NCBI GenBank assembly: GCA_950295325.1
Contig: OX485804.1
Location: 16,120,001-16,184,000 of the forward strand
Source of the DNA: Polytrichum commune
Lineage: Eukaryota > Streptophyta > Polytrichopsida > Polytrichales > Polytrichaceae
Reading direction: 5' to 3'
DNA length: 64,000 bases
Shown piece by piece: positions 34,840-46,465 of the stretch. The number at the start of each line of letters is the position of its first letter. Position 1 is the stretch's first letter. A program made the translations under genes and the position numbers. Under the pieces are notes generated by a model. That model was not told the origin of the DNA and searched no databases. It was given only the letters and a program-made list of their open reading frames with translations.

Positions 34840-37089
34840 AATTATTTCTCTATATGGAAAATTTAGGGTTTAGGGTAGTCGGATTGCAAAGCATATTGCA
34901 ACAAACATTGTTTCGTTCAGATTTCTCAGCAATTTGGTGTCAAGTTCATTGCACTGATTTAGCTAAGAAGGGGCAAAATATTGAAAGGGTTGAAGAAGTC
35001 TTACACTTCAAATTTAATGAGGTGGAGGGGGTTGAATCTTCATGTAAATCTCCCTTGCTGCCTCCACCCACATGCCATTGCCTCCTGAGCGTCTCACAGC
35101 CGACTCAGGGTCACCTGTAAGTATCCACTGCAAATAATGCTGCAGGTGAAGTAGGGACCCATCTACATTAAAAATGTTTGGAAGCACTAGCTATTTATTC
35201 AATACACAATTATTTTCAAGATACCAACCTCTTTGCAGTTCTCTGATGTACCTGTATTGCGAGTATTGCTTGACTAATTCAAACTTGTTGCGAGGTAGAT
35301 GGTTATGCTGTCAGTATTCCTAGTCTTCAAAATGGAAGTGAAAATGCAACAAGTTTGTTTCAAATATGGCGGAGTGTGACTAGATTACGCTCAAGTAGCC
35401 AATCAAAAGACATAATTTCTCTCTTGCTGAATTAACCATTCAACTACAACACGCTTGAGCCATACTTCCATAAGTATGAAATAGTGAACATTCAAGTTCC
35501 TCACGTCCGAAATATCTCTCGAGACTTGAACCCTAATGAAGCGGGAGTACATGGATGGAAGGTACTTGTTCCTACAGCATGTCATTCAATAATATAGAAC
35601 CTTGTATAGTTATTCCATCCTACTGCACATTCAGATGTTGATAAACTTGAGTTCATCCCAATCCAGTCAGCTGAAGTATATTGATTAGTCAGCAGTGTAT
35701 GTCACAGGTTATATTACATCTAATTTAACAAACAAGTTCTTTTTCCGTCCAGGTTCAGATGTATGAAGAGTTGAACCTCATAAACCTAAAGAATTGCAGC
35801 CCTTGTGATATATACACACCATTACTCTTAAACCCTGATCCCTAAATCTTAAATCAAAAAGATCTACAAATCAACTTATAACCTCAGGGATGAAACGGTT
35901 ACCTGAAGGTGAACTCTTCAACTGCTGCAGGAAAGGCCGGGGGCTGGTCTTTGTACTTGCCTGAGCAGTTGGTTTCCCTGGATATATAAACAGGGAAATG
36001 GTTCATTTAAAACTTCAAAGCAGTTCCGAACTTCACACTTACCCACTGAAATGGATCTGCTATGGTAAGGCTAATCGGTGTCACTCTCACACTAAAACCT
36101 AGAAGACGTGGATGTATTGGAAGTTCAATTCAAAACAGCCCTAAACTCATATACAAGCAGAGTAATCAAAAATTGCAACACAGCAAGGGGACTCTGCAAA
36201 TGTGTGCATTTGGAGATACATCATCACACACTACTTGCAGAAACTATGCCTTAATAATATATGTGAAAACGGAGTAATGTGTGCTCAGGAAATCAGTAAA
36301 GCATATCAAGGCCAAAGGCTTTCAAAACTGCTGAAACCAGTTCCAGCAGTTGCAAGAACACACACACAAAACAAACAAACAAAATTGCAGTACTGTTATG
36401 ATTGGTGGATTTTAAGTACACCGTTTATGGCTGGTTTTGAAACTGGTCAGGAATCAATGATTTATTGTATATACAACGTAAGAGATCAATCTCCATGAAC
36501 TCAGGGTGATGAGTGGAAGACGGGTAAGATTGATGCAACTGCTATAATGAAGCTTTCTACTGATCAAAAGACCAGCATTCAGGTTATTGAAAGGTACAAA
36601 AAAGTACACTTCCAGTTCATGATTTCCAACATGGTATGGTATGGTATATGTAAATAAATATGCCACCAACGTCCTAAAACCCTACACTCTACAAACGCTC
36701 TCCATGTTCTCTATATTTCTCATGTTCCGTAATTGCCCATAAAAAGTTAGGAATTGCAAAACTGTGCCGCTGAGACTCAAATGAGGCACAAGTGGTTTTT
36801 TTTATATTTCCAATTCGGAGCAAAATTTTGGTATCATCTTTCTTGTTCCGACATAATTGTGCAACTATGTACCGAGCTCTACAGTAAACAGGACGGTTGG
36901 TCATTCATTCATAACCGAGCTGCAGCAAAAGAATTTGTGTCTATTCTATTTCACTTATCATCAAAGCCTGGTTGGCTTCTTTCATCATGTCTCTCTATCT
37001 ACTACTCATGTTTCGTAAAGGATGAAACAACAACAATAATTTGAAGGTGTTTACTGTCTTGATAGAAGCTTTCAATGGATTTGAAAGGG
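34840..37089. other. Convergent intergenic region between GNAT and AP2 gene
   Basis: Holds the 3' untranslated regions of two converging genes. No other coding sequence is supported. Features are limited to AT-rich sequence, a (CA)-rich tract at 36359-36385, and the short repeat 'catggtatggtatggtat' near 36630. Confidence 0.4.
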
Positions 37090-38169
37090 TTATCTTGGAC
37101 GAGGGGATGGTGGCGGAGTGTCTCGATTGTCCCAGAGCTGGACACTTTCAGGCACAAGAGGCCCATTGAGCACACTATCTAAGCTTTGAAGATCCAGGGT
37201 GAGGAATTGCGAACCTAAATCCTCGTTCTCCCAATGTGGAGGGAACGAGCCTCCAGCGCTCTCGAGCGATGGCGATGAGTTCGATCCCGAGTTTTGGTCA
37301 TCCTCCATGCTGTAAGGCGGTGTCTGATATGACTCATCCACATCAAATTGGTTCAAAAAAATCTCCAGCTCTTTGAATGTTTCCTTCGGCCTTGATGACG
37401 ATGACCCCTCACCACCACCACCGCCACCACCACCATCGAAGTAATGTAAATGCGGCTGATGAGGTTGTTGCTCCCATTCTTCCCTGCTAACCATTCTTTG
37501 AGGGTTCATGTTGGAAGACGATGTAGCCGTCCCGGCTACATCACCTTCAACTCGCCTGTTGTTGAGCATTACCTCCGACTCATCATCGAAGGATGATGAT
37601 GTCTCCCTAAACCTCGAAATGCTACCTGACTCCACTTGCAACGATTCGATATACCGATTACGCGGCTTCTCTACATCCATTGAGTTACTAAACCCTAAAC
37701 CCTCCTGTTTCTTCCTAATCTCACCCATTTCCTCTTCTACTTCTTCTGTGTCCAAGTGGTCGGTGGCTTCTCTTATAAAGTGTTCCTCCATGTCTTGTTG
37801 TTGCTGCTGTGAGAATCTGGCTTCTGTTCCGGGAGGAGTGTTAGGTTGGTAATTTGGGAGGTTAAGCTCAGCCATCGGTCCGTAGAGCTTGAGAGCTGCA
37901 ATGTCGTAAGCGCGGGCGGCTTCCTCTGCGGTTGAAAACGATCCTAACCAAAGGCGGGCTCTCTTCTTTGGCTCTCTAATCTCTGCCACCCATTTGCCCC
38001 ATGTGCGTTGTCGAACACCACGAAACTCACAGGCTGCGTTCTCTGGCCCGCCTTTTCCCTTCATCGACCCTTTCTTCCATCTTTTGCCTGGCTTGCGTAT
38101 TGGCTTCTCAATGTGGCCGCTCGTCGGGGACAGCTGCTTGCCTTCCCCCAATGTGTTGCCTAACTGCAT
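37090..38169 (-). CDS. DREB2F-like: AP2/ERF transcription factor, DREB2F-like (group A-2)
   Basis: A nuclear DNA-binding activator that should recognise DRE/CRT-type sites. 359 residues, one exon. A basic stretch [19 protein letters not shown] (26-44) precedes one AP2 domain (about 48-105) with [19 protein letters not shown] and the DREB-type V61 and E66 (V14/E19 of the domain). The variant [22 protein letters not shown] and [13 protein letters not shown] match the DREB2F branch rather than DREB2A. A Q5 run is at 121-125, a serine/acid-rich middle follows, and a G8 tract is at 246-253. The motif [17 protein letters not shown] (263-279) corresponds to the conserved acidic segment of DREB2F. 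The C-terminus has a VQLWDN sequence. The frame is intact. The start at 38169 is the first ATG after a strong 3' splice site at 38202, so the leader is probably spliced. Stress or seed expression is inferred from the family only. Confidence 0.92.
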   Translation of the reverse strand: MQLGNTLGEGKQLSPTSGHIEKPIRKPGKRWKKGSMKGKGGPENAACEFRGVRQRTWGKWVAEIREPKKRARLWLGSFSTAEEAARAYDIAALKLYGPMAELNLPNYQPNTPPGTEARFSQQQQQDMEEHFIREATDHLDTEEVEEEMGEIRKKQEGLGFSNSMDVEKPRNRYIESLQVESGSISRFRETSSSFDDESEVMLNNRRVEGDVAGTATSSSNMNPQRMVSREEWEQQPHQPHLHYFDGGGGGGGGEGSSSSRPKETFKELEIFLNQFDVDESYQTPPYSMEDDQNSGSNSSPSLESAGGSFPPHWENEDLGSQFLTLDLQSLDSVLNGPLVPESVQLWDNRDTPPPSPRPR

Positions 38170-38661
38170 TCCGAACCGACGAAGTGTACCTATCGTAATT
38201 GCTGTCGAATGAATTAAAAAAAATAAAAAATCTCTCCCCCTAATCCCCTGTTCCTATCCTCTCCTCTCTCTTTCTTCTTCTTTCCCCTACTCGATCACTC
38301 CAATTCCTACTAATAAGTTCCCGCTGCTCGCTTTCTTCCTCGCCCTTGTAAATTGGTTGGGATAATCCTTCAAGATTGTCTCTGCAGTAAATGAATTAGG
38401 CAATGTTTTGCACACTTGGCGAAACCGTGTTCCTGCCCCCTCCCTCCTCTCTCTCTTTCTTCTTTCTTCCCCTACTCGATCACTTTGATTCCTACTACTA
38501 GTAAATTCCGGCTGCTCGCCTTCTCTTCGATTTCTTCCTCGCTCTTGAATCCTCCTTGCCGCTCGGCAAGCTCGCAAAAGCAAAATCGGAACAGAAGCTT
38601 TCAAGAGTAGGAGGAATCCTTGAAATAGTCCCCTTCGTTCCTCCGCTCTTGTTGCTGCTTC

Positions 38662-38698
<37 letters not shown>

Positions 38699-39300
38699 CC
38701 TCTCTCTCTCCTCTTTTTCTTCTCCTGCTCGATCAATCCAATTGCTAATTGTTTCGCGCTCTTCGCTCTGGAAACCTCCTTGCCGCAAGAGCAGAATGAG
38801 ACAAACCTTCAAGTCCGTCCGTCCGTCCGCAACCAATGAATTAAGGTAGGCGATCTTTTGGACACCCGGAACCTTCTGGACCGCTCGCCCACTCAGCGAT
38901 AGCTACTGATGCTGTTTGACTTGACAGCCAAGACACCAGCTCCAATTGCTGCAACCCAAACAAAATATCTCCCCAACCAAAGCCCACACTGACTCTTCGG
39001 TGGCCCCCGCACCTGCTGGTCTCCTCCTAATCCCTCCAACCCCACTCTCTCTCCCTCTCCCCACCAATGAATCCTTCCGACCTAAGTAATGCTCAACTTA
39101 ATCACCCACGCTCCCCCAAAACCTCCCAATTCTCGCCGCAAGCTCCTTAAACCCCCGAAAAACCTCTCACAACTCCACCTCAACTCCCAAATTCCTAATT
39201 CTGCGACCAAATTCCTCGCTCCTCCGAAACGTCACACAATACAATTGAATTGCTGCAACAGGTAAGAAACGAGATTCTAACTTGCTGCAATTACACTACA
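38170..39300 (-). promoter_or_regulatory. AP2 gene 5' leader region with likely leader intron
   Basis: Read on the minus strand, 38245-38202 is a near-pure T tract ending TTCGACAG, a textbook acceptor 31 bases before the ATG. DREB2 genes often have a leader intron. Upstream, the transcript strand is purine-rich: GAGA runs at 38262-38285 and 38440-38470, and (GACA)n at 38660-38692. The segment CTCTCTTTCTTCTTTC...CCTACTCGATCACT occurs twice (38262-38300 and 38446-38485), a local duplication. The donor and transcription start could not be fixed. Confidence 0.5.
38660..38692 (+). repeat. (CTGT)n microsatellite in AP2 leader
   Basis: Eight CTGT units (GACA on the transcript strand) inside the presumed 5' leader or leader intron, next to a CT-rich tract. 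Confidence 0.9.
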
Positions 39301-39479
39301 CTACACACTCCTCCTCCTCCTCCTCCTTCTTCTTCTTCACAGTCTATATGACGACTAATTTGAGAGCTGCGTATTCACCGACCTCTACTCAACTGCTCAC
39401 TTGTCCTACAGGCCACGTTTTCTTTCAGGCTCCCAGGGCTGCGCTTTGTTTCTCACACAGCTGATATAATGTGTTTGGA

Positions 39480-39806
39480 ATCTGAAGAATAGCTGATGGG
39501 GAGGATCGCTGCTCCCTCTTTGTTCACCTCGGTCGATCGCGCCATGCCAGCATTCCGTCACCGGGGACCACGCGAGGACCCTTCCTGGGCCTGAGGCGGT
39601 TAGGAGAACCGGGGACTTCCGGTGGCGTGGACCGGCTGGAACCGGTGCCGCGGGAAGGTGGTGGGACCCGCGCTTCCAGGGCCTTCCCCTCCCCAACCCT
39701 TTGTTGATTGGTCCCTGTTGGCCTTGCTTGCCTCCCGTATGCGGCCACTCGACTCCCCAAACAGTCTCTCAATTCGTCTGCTGGCATGGGGCCTGTCTTC
39801 TTGTCT
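39480..39806. other. GC-rich block upstream of AP2 gene
   Basis: Distinctly GC-rich against the rest of the window (about 39486-39720, with 'ccggggaccacgcg' and 'ggtggcgtggaccggctggaacc'). Overlapping frames on both strands up to 148 codons are a base-composition effect; none resembles a protein. It could be promoter-distal or an old element end. Confidence 0.35.
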
Positions 39807-41316
39807 GATGAGACACCCAAAAAGGATGATTCCCACCTGGTTGGGATATTGTTCCAGCCGCGTTCCCTTGTTGCCTTTCGCGTCTTTTCGTATGTGTGTT
39901 TCTTATTGTTCATGATCCGCCTCCGACGTCCCTTGGTTATGGGTCCATTACGTAGCACCAAGGTGCACAAAACGCCCTAAAATCATGCATGATATGCACA
40001 CGTTGGTTGTGAGAATGTTCACCACCTAAACACCACGGTGTCCTGATGGTTTTGGGGTAATCTGTCAGTGAACCTTCGAGCCTTTCTAATTCTTGCATAT
40101 AGAATCCAAAGTACGCCTCCTTTGCATTCATGCAAATGTGGGAGTGTGTTTTCAGGTGTGATGAGACCCAAGATGATTGTCAACTCGTTGGGATATTCTT
40201 ATGGCCGTGTTCCCTTGTTGGCTTTCGCGTCTTTTCGTATGTGTGTTTCTTATTGTTGATGATCCGCCTCCGACGTCCCTTGGTTATGGGTCCAATACGT
40301 AGCACCAAGGTGCATGGTGTTATAACCAACAGCCCATCCTACACAAAACGCCCTAAAATCATGCATGATAAGCACACGTTGGTTGTGAGAATGTTCACCA
40401 CTTAAACACCACGGTGTCCTGATGGTTTTGGGGTACTCTATCAGTGAACCTTCGAGCCTTTCTAATTCTTGCATATGGAATCCAAAGTACGCCTCCTTTG
40501 CATTCATGCAAATGTGGGAGTGTGTTTTCAGGTGTGATGAGACCCGAGATGATTTTCAACTCGTTGGGATATTCTTATGGCCGTGTTTCCTTGTTTATTT
40601 TTTTCTTGCTCATCTTTCTTCTTGACTCCATTCCGACGCCCCTTGGTTAAGTATGGATCCAAATAAGCAGTATAGTAGAGGGTGCTATAACCGACACCCC
40701 ACACAAAACCAACACCCGAAAATCATCACAGGGAGGTCACTCCATTGTCAAGTTGAACACCACGTGCAAACAAAGTTTGCTACCCCTATATTACATGCCA
40801 TAGATAATTTTAGAATTTATGATATTTTTTTCTACATATACATAACCATTGATAGTATTTTTTTTTATTTTTTTTAATTTTTAAGTCATCTTCATTTTCT
40901 TTAGTAATTTTTTTAGTTCAATTATGTGTCATTCTAGTTAGAAACGGTATGTTTTTATTTAAAAAAACAATTCATCAAATTTAGTTACCATTTTTTACTA
41001 TGTAATAGGTACCATGTATACCTACTCATGAATTTGTTTTGATAAAAGTTTGACCCATTTTGGTGATGCTTTATGTAGAAAGTAGGATTTTTTACATGTA
41101 AAGTGTTTGCACGTGGTTGTTCAACTCTACAATGGAGTGACCTCCCCGTGAAAATCATGCATAATAAAAGCACATGTTGGTTATGAGAATCTTCACCACC
41201 CAAAACATCAGGTTCCCCTAATGATATTGGGTAATCTATCAGACTTTGAACCTTTATAACTTTTGCATATGGAAGCCAAAATATGTCTTTTTCTATGCAT
41301 TGGAATTCCCTTTCAA
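39807..41316 (+). repeat. Three-copy tandem repeat, about 350-376 bp, last copy interrupted
   Basis: Copy 1 is 39807-40159 and copy 2 is 40160-40535, nearly identical apart from a 23-27-bp insertion ('gttataaccaacagcccatcc'). Copy 3 starts at 40536, is more diverged, and is split by an inserted element at 40727-41150, resuming at 41159-41316. Blocks per unit: 'gatgagaccc', 'gttgggatattcttatgg', 'aaaatcatgcatgata', 'cacgttggttgtgagaatgttcacc' and 'cttgcatatggaatccaaa'. Confidence 0.88.
40727..41150. mobile_element. hAT-like MITE nested in the tandem repeat, TSD AAAATCAT
   Basis: AAAATCAT flanks both sides (40719-40726 and 41151-41158). Copies 1 and 2 of the host repeat have a single 'aaaatcatgcat' at this spot, so the empty site is visible. 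TIRs start CACAGGGAGGTCACTCCATTG and inverse CACGGGGAGGTCACTCCATTG and extend about 40 bp. A GAAAATCAT 9-bp reading would suit a MULE instead. No coding content. A related copy is at 45384-45756. Confidence 0.9.
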
Positions 41317-43249
41317 TTGCCAACGAGGGACATATAAATTTGTGTAATCAAATGATAATATTGATACTAAGTGTTTAAATTATAGGGAATGCCTCCAAGG
41401 GAGTGCAATGTGGAACAGTGCACGACCTACATGGTATTCCCTCCATATAAAGACTCTACTAGATTTTTGGTACATGTGGGCAATTTGCTCAGTGGTGAGG
41501 CATTATGCTCTAGCAAATGTTATTTGACTAGAAAACATAATATTGTGTTGTGTAACGGCCATATTGTAACAAAGGAGGCAATGCAACATGTCTTTAACAT
41601 GTTCATTAAAGCGCCCTCTACCTTAATGTGAGTACACCTAGTATGAAAAATAATTTGTACTCGGTTTTAAGTAAATATAGACATAATATTTGTTTAAAGT
41701 AATGACGCATATAATAGGATTGCTTGCATCAATGATATCACATGCACATTGCAAATATCATCTCTTTGGAGGAAGATATATGATGAAAACCTTAATTATA
41801 CATATTTTTGAGAAATAATGTGTTTGAAACGTGACAAATTTCGATTTGCAAATAACACAATGTGCAATCAACAAAATTGTTCTTATATACATGTATATTG
41901 ATGCATCCAAAATTAACACATATGGGATATATATGTGAGTTTAAATACATGACTAAGTCCAAAGTGCAAATATGTGCAAAAAACCACTATAGGTGGTTTT
42001 TCAGTTTTACTTCAAGAATACATAAGATAGTTGGCCAAATTCTGGATATAGTAGCCACAACTTTCATGTTCCTCGTTTGAATTTGTTAATGTGCTCATGT
42101 GATTTTTATGTGGTTATCAAAACCCCACATAGCACACGATGTTCAAATTGTTTATAATAGGTGTCCTTGCCCTAAGGTATTGTGGGCACTTCCAACTCCA
42201 CAAACTTGTATGACTATCATTTCAAATCAAGAATCATCTCCATTTGGTAGTCAATTGCAAACCAACACATATCATGGTTTTAGGTTCCCAAAAGAGATGT
42301 CAAAGCTACAAGAGCTCAAATTGGATATTCTCTTTCTCAAATTATGTATTTAATAAATAAATTAAAAAAAAAAAAAAAAAATCACATGAGGCAGACCATC
42401 TTAGAACCAACACCCTCAAATCATGCCCAATAAGTTGAATTTTAAGAATAGCAATCACCTCAATCATGCCCAATCATGCTCCTATGTTGGCTTTGGGTCA
42501 TTTATCATGAAAACTTTGAACCCTTATAAATTTTTGTCTTGAAACTATCTCTAACAAGCATCATTTAGAACTCTACAATGTACTAATGATGTTGATGTTC
42601 AACACTCAAAGTGACAGGTCTAACACCACCTGTCTCAGGGCCCCACAAATGTGTTACCAAAGTTAACAAATTTGAACCTACAAATGTGTCTATCATATTT
42701 TGAGCACGTAGTCCAATCTCATCACGAGCGTCTTTTTGGTGTCCGACAAGACCCCAAAGGTTGGACTCTTCGTACCATGTACGAACTGACATGAGTGTAA
42801 GAAGGGATATGAATTGAGGCATTAGTGTACATAATATACACAAGGGAGAGGTTTTATTTTTTTCTCTATTGTGTACATTTAAAAAGGCTATATAAAATCT
42901 TGATGTAAAGGTCGATGTACAAAAGGGGGCCTAATTTGATTGTATTGGGTGTGTTAGTTTCATCCAACTCACATTTTCATCCATAGTTGTCATATGGTAT
43001 TAATCCTCATTCACTACCCTGTCCATTCTTGTTAGGTTTTGCATTTGGGTTCTAGATTTTTACAACTAGAGGGTCTTGGAGCACTCATGTGCTCCCTTGA
43101 CTTTTGGTCTCTGGGTTGCAGTTAAGTTATTGTGCTCTTATATTTGTTTGTGTGATGTAATTGTTGGGTTACATACTATGAATAATAAAATATTCAATGA
43201 GTTTCTCACTAGAAAGTGGATTTTGTATGTAGTACTGGCTTATTTAATT
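41317..43249. other. Gene-free stretch
   Basis: No gene supported. An 80-codon frame at 41389-41631 with several cysteines resembles nothing known. A poly-A run is at 42362-42382. Traces of the 39.8-kb repeat/family B occur at 42400-42560 and 42650-42770. Confidence 0.35.
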
Positions 43250-44375
43250 TATGATTTATATTTTGCATACGTAGTGTAGGTATTTATCACATTAAATTCA
43301 AAGCTTGGTATAAACACATGAGTACATTTTCTAGCCTACCGTTAATTTGTTGTTAGCCTACATGACTACCCGGGTAGGGCACTCGCGAAAATTTAATAAA
43401 CCATGTGAGAAAGAATGTAGGGTATTTTTTATTCATTTGTGACAAAATTTATACAATTCTTCGATATAATGAAGCACCTCTTCAATTACAGAGTTGTGTG
43501 TATAAAAACAATAAGGGTACCATATAATGCATCAATTCATCTAATTCTTTCAATCTAAAATAGGGTTGGGAATAGTAGGTAGAGAAAAAAATATTGAGGC
43601 AGAGGTATACAATGCATTTTATGGTGGTCAATGGATGAAAAACTATCCATTTTCAATCCAAATTTCCGAATGAAAAAATTGAATGACCCTAAGTTATGTT
43701 GCTACCAATCTAAGTTATGTTGCTATCCAATATGTTCCTAAACACAAAATGAATTTTGTTGCTATCCAATGTGTTCTAAAACACAAGAGTTGAGAATCGA
43801 ATTGAGCTTAGATGTTCATATTTTTTATTTTGGTGCTTTTCTCAAGTTTGCTTGCTTCAAGTTTGTTTGATTTGAACATTGTTTGATGTATGTTTTGGAA
43901 CAATAGGAGGTCCTAATAATGCTTCAAGTTTTTATGTTTTGGTACATTATTTGATGTCTTCAGTCTAGACATGGTTTATTGAATTTTCACTACAAACTTT
44001 CAAGAGTCCTATGATTCGTCATTCATGGGGTCAAATATAAAAATTATAAGGAACATAGGGTACTAGAAACTAGTTCACTTGCGACTTTATAAATACAAAT
44101 AGGGTCATCTAAAATGAAAAAATTTAGATTTATCTGTACTGATAGGGTGTAAAGAATTCTAATTTCTTAGATAAATAGCCCCATGATAAATACCCTTCCG
44201 TCGCAGATGGGTTATTAAATACATGTACGAGTGCCCTATCCGGGCATGACTACATTTTTTTTTTCTCTGTAAACTTCTCGTATACAAGGGGTTTAATTTC
44301 ATAGTGACCCACGCACGTCATTTAGGTTTCCAATGAAAAGTCCACCCAACTAGGACAAGACTTGCTAGAATCCAC
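43250..44375 (+). mobile_element. PIF/Harbinger relic split by a nested element
   Basis: 43250-43368 and 44253-44375 together match, in order, the inverse of about 52940-53130 in the transposase pseudogene region: 'acatga.t.cattttctagcctaccgtta', 'tacattttttttt.ctct', 'caaggggtttaatttcatagtgacccacgca' and 'cgtcattta'. This part lies between coding blocks in the other copy and is probably transposase intron sequence. Confidence 0.7.
43369..44244. mobile_element. Nested TIR element, TSD CATGACTA
   Basis: CATGACTA (8 bp; CATGACTAC if read as 9) at 43361-43368 and 44245-44252. TIRs are CCCGGGTAGGGCACTCG and the inverse of CCCGGATAGGGCACTCG. The other Harbinger copy near 53020 lacks this 876-bp segment. 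hAT-like by TSD length; MULE if the 9-bp reading is right. AT-rich, no coding content. Confidence 0.85.
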
Positions 44376-45383
44376 TCAAATGCATGCATGTGCAAGCATA
44401 GTAAAGTGGACCGAAATAGTGCTCCTATATGCTAAAACCAATTTTGTTGTTGTCAAAAGGCCTTAAAATAGTAGAAAATGGTTGTTGAAATTGGTTTTTT
44501 TTTTTTTTTTTCATGACAACTCTTTTTTGTTGTGTTAAAAACTCAAATGTAGAATATCAAGTTGAGGTCTCCAAAACTTATCATTAAAAGTGATGCTCAA
44601 AAGCACATGGTTGAATCGAGTTTTAGACATAGATTCCATGACCTCAAGTATCTAAAAGTCGGGATCTTTTTTCTTCTTCATATTCCTTGAATTCATTATC
44701 CACTTGAGGGCATCATCACAAAAGTTAGAAAACCAAGAATTGTATGTAATTTTTATCACATTTTAAACAAACTTTAGACACTTGCTTGTTCAGTATCACC
44801 TACTTGCACACCACTTGCACGGTCTTCTAAATGTGTAGACTTTTCTTGGAATTTTTCCGGTCATCACAAATTGCTTGGCTTTCTAGATCAACATGTTTTG
44901 TTTTTGTGTTTTTTTTTTTAATATCTACGATTTTTTGTTTTCCTCACAGAATTTAGAATCAGTGTATAGTTCTGAATCACTTTCACTGAACACAAGGCAG
45001 GGATCAAGAGTTGTCCACAGGAGTTGTCATGCTTGTTGCACACACGTACCCCATTACGAAGAGCAACGTTGTGTTTGTTTAATGTTATTTTGCATTGGGG
45101 GGAGGGGAAGGTTTGGGGTTTTGGGTCAAGGGGGGCTGATGTGGCATAAGGTGGGAGAGCGAGAACTACTCCGAAAGAGACCAGAAATGCATGCACCTGT
45201 TTGTGTGTGCCAAGTCAGCGGAAGTTGGCTGCCAGGTGGTTACTATAGATGGGGTCTACTTGCTGATGTGGCATTGATAAGTTTAAACCCCGACATTTGT
45301 GTGTGGGTGCTTTACCTCAATGTGACCTCATCCATTCGCCCTTCCTTTCCCACGGGGCGATCACACCCCCTTACATTTCATAG
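44376..45383. other. Gene-free stretch
   Basis: AT-rich. A poly-T run is at 44497-44512. Frames at 44893-45396 show no recognisable protein. Confidence 0.35.
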
Positions 45384-45756
45384 CCACATGCGATAAAAGT
45401 TTGCTACCCTATATTACATGCCATAGATAAATTTTAAAATTATGATATTTTTCTACATACACATAACCATTGATAATATCTTTTGTATATTTTTTTGAAA
45501 TTTTTAGTCATCTTCATTTTTTGTAGTAATTTGTTTAGTTCAATGTTGCGTCATTCTAGTTAGAAACGGTATGTTTTATAAAAAAAAACAAATAATCAAA
45601 TTTGGTTACCAATTCTTACTATGTAATAGATACTATGTATATTACTCATGAAAAAAAAATCATAAACTTTTGAACCATTTTGGTGATGCTTTATGTAAAA
45701 AAGTAGATTTTGTTTTATCGCACGTGGTGTTCAACTTGACAATGAAGTGCACCCCC
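45384..45756. mobile_element. Second copy of the 40.7-kb MITE, left end eroded
   Basis: Inner sequence matches 40770-41130 closely ('gtttgctaccctatattacatgccatagataa', 'tcattctagttagaaacggtatg', 'accattttggtgatgctttatgta'). The right end 'gcacgtggtgttcaacttgacaatg' is kept; the left TIR is mostly lost. Confidence 0.75.
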
Positions 45757-45999
45757 TGGGTCCTTTCCTCAACAAAAGCCCTTGGATCCCGCAACTTCAC
45801 CAATGTATCCTCCAATTCATATTTGATGGTATTGAGCAAAGTGACGGCGGCAATGACACACTATTCTACATTTCTATATATTGAAGGGGTGAAGTAGTTT
45901 CACACTAACGTCTATCCTCAAGGTATGGTCAAGGATGTTTTACGAACATACACTTATTCAGTCCGGCCTTCCTTGGAGATTGGAGTTCTTCTTCTTCTT

Positions 46000-46300
46000 C
46001 TTCATTTCTATCTTGCTTGCACTAATTTCCCAATTTGGCCTTATCATTGAAGTTATATGTAAAGTAAAGTAGATGAAACCATGGGTTTAGTCCCAACCCC
46101 TAAGATTATGAGAATCGACACAAAGTCACTCAAATTTTCTTAATGTGCAAATTATCATACACAAAGAGTGTTGTTGGGATTTTTTAAAAATTGGCTTTCT
46201 AACTTATCTTACTAGGATGGGTGGGCCAAGCTAGCCTTGCATGGGCTACTCCGGGATTTAAGACATCGGATCCCATGCTCATACACTATTTGAAATCCCA
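46000..46300 (+). repeat. Dispersed repeat pair E, copy 2
   Basis: Partner of 15620-15960 in the opposite orientation ('gtaaagtaaagtagatgaaaccatgggtttagtcc', 'gggtgggccaagctagccttgcatggg'). Confidence 0.55.
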
Positions 46301-46465
46301 AAATTTTCTTAATGTTTGAGAGGGGAGGTCTTGAAAGTTTCACCCAACCCTTAAAATAGGCTATGGTACATGACGAGCTAACGACCTCTCAACATAACTT
46401 TTTCTCAAAGAAGAATCACACCCACGGTTCCGTCTCTCTTTGAGGGACTTTAGGAATAACTATTT

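Noticed and set aside
39524-39970. 148-codon minus-strand frame
   Set aside because: Lies in a GC-rich block and runs into a tandem repeat; overlapping frames are open on both strands; no recognisable motif.
41389-41631. 80-codon frame with several cysteines
   Set aside because: No zinc-finger spacing or known family, and surrounded by repeats.
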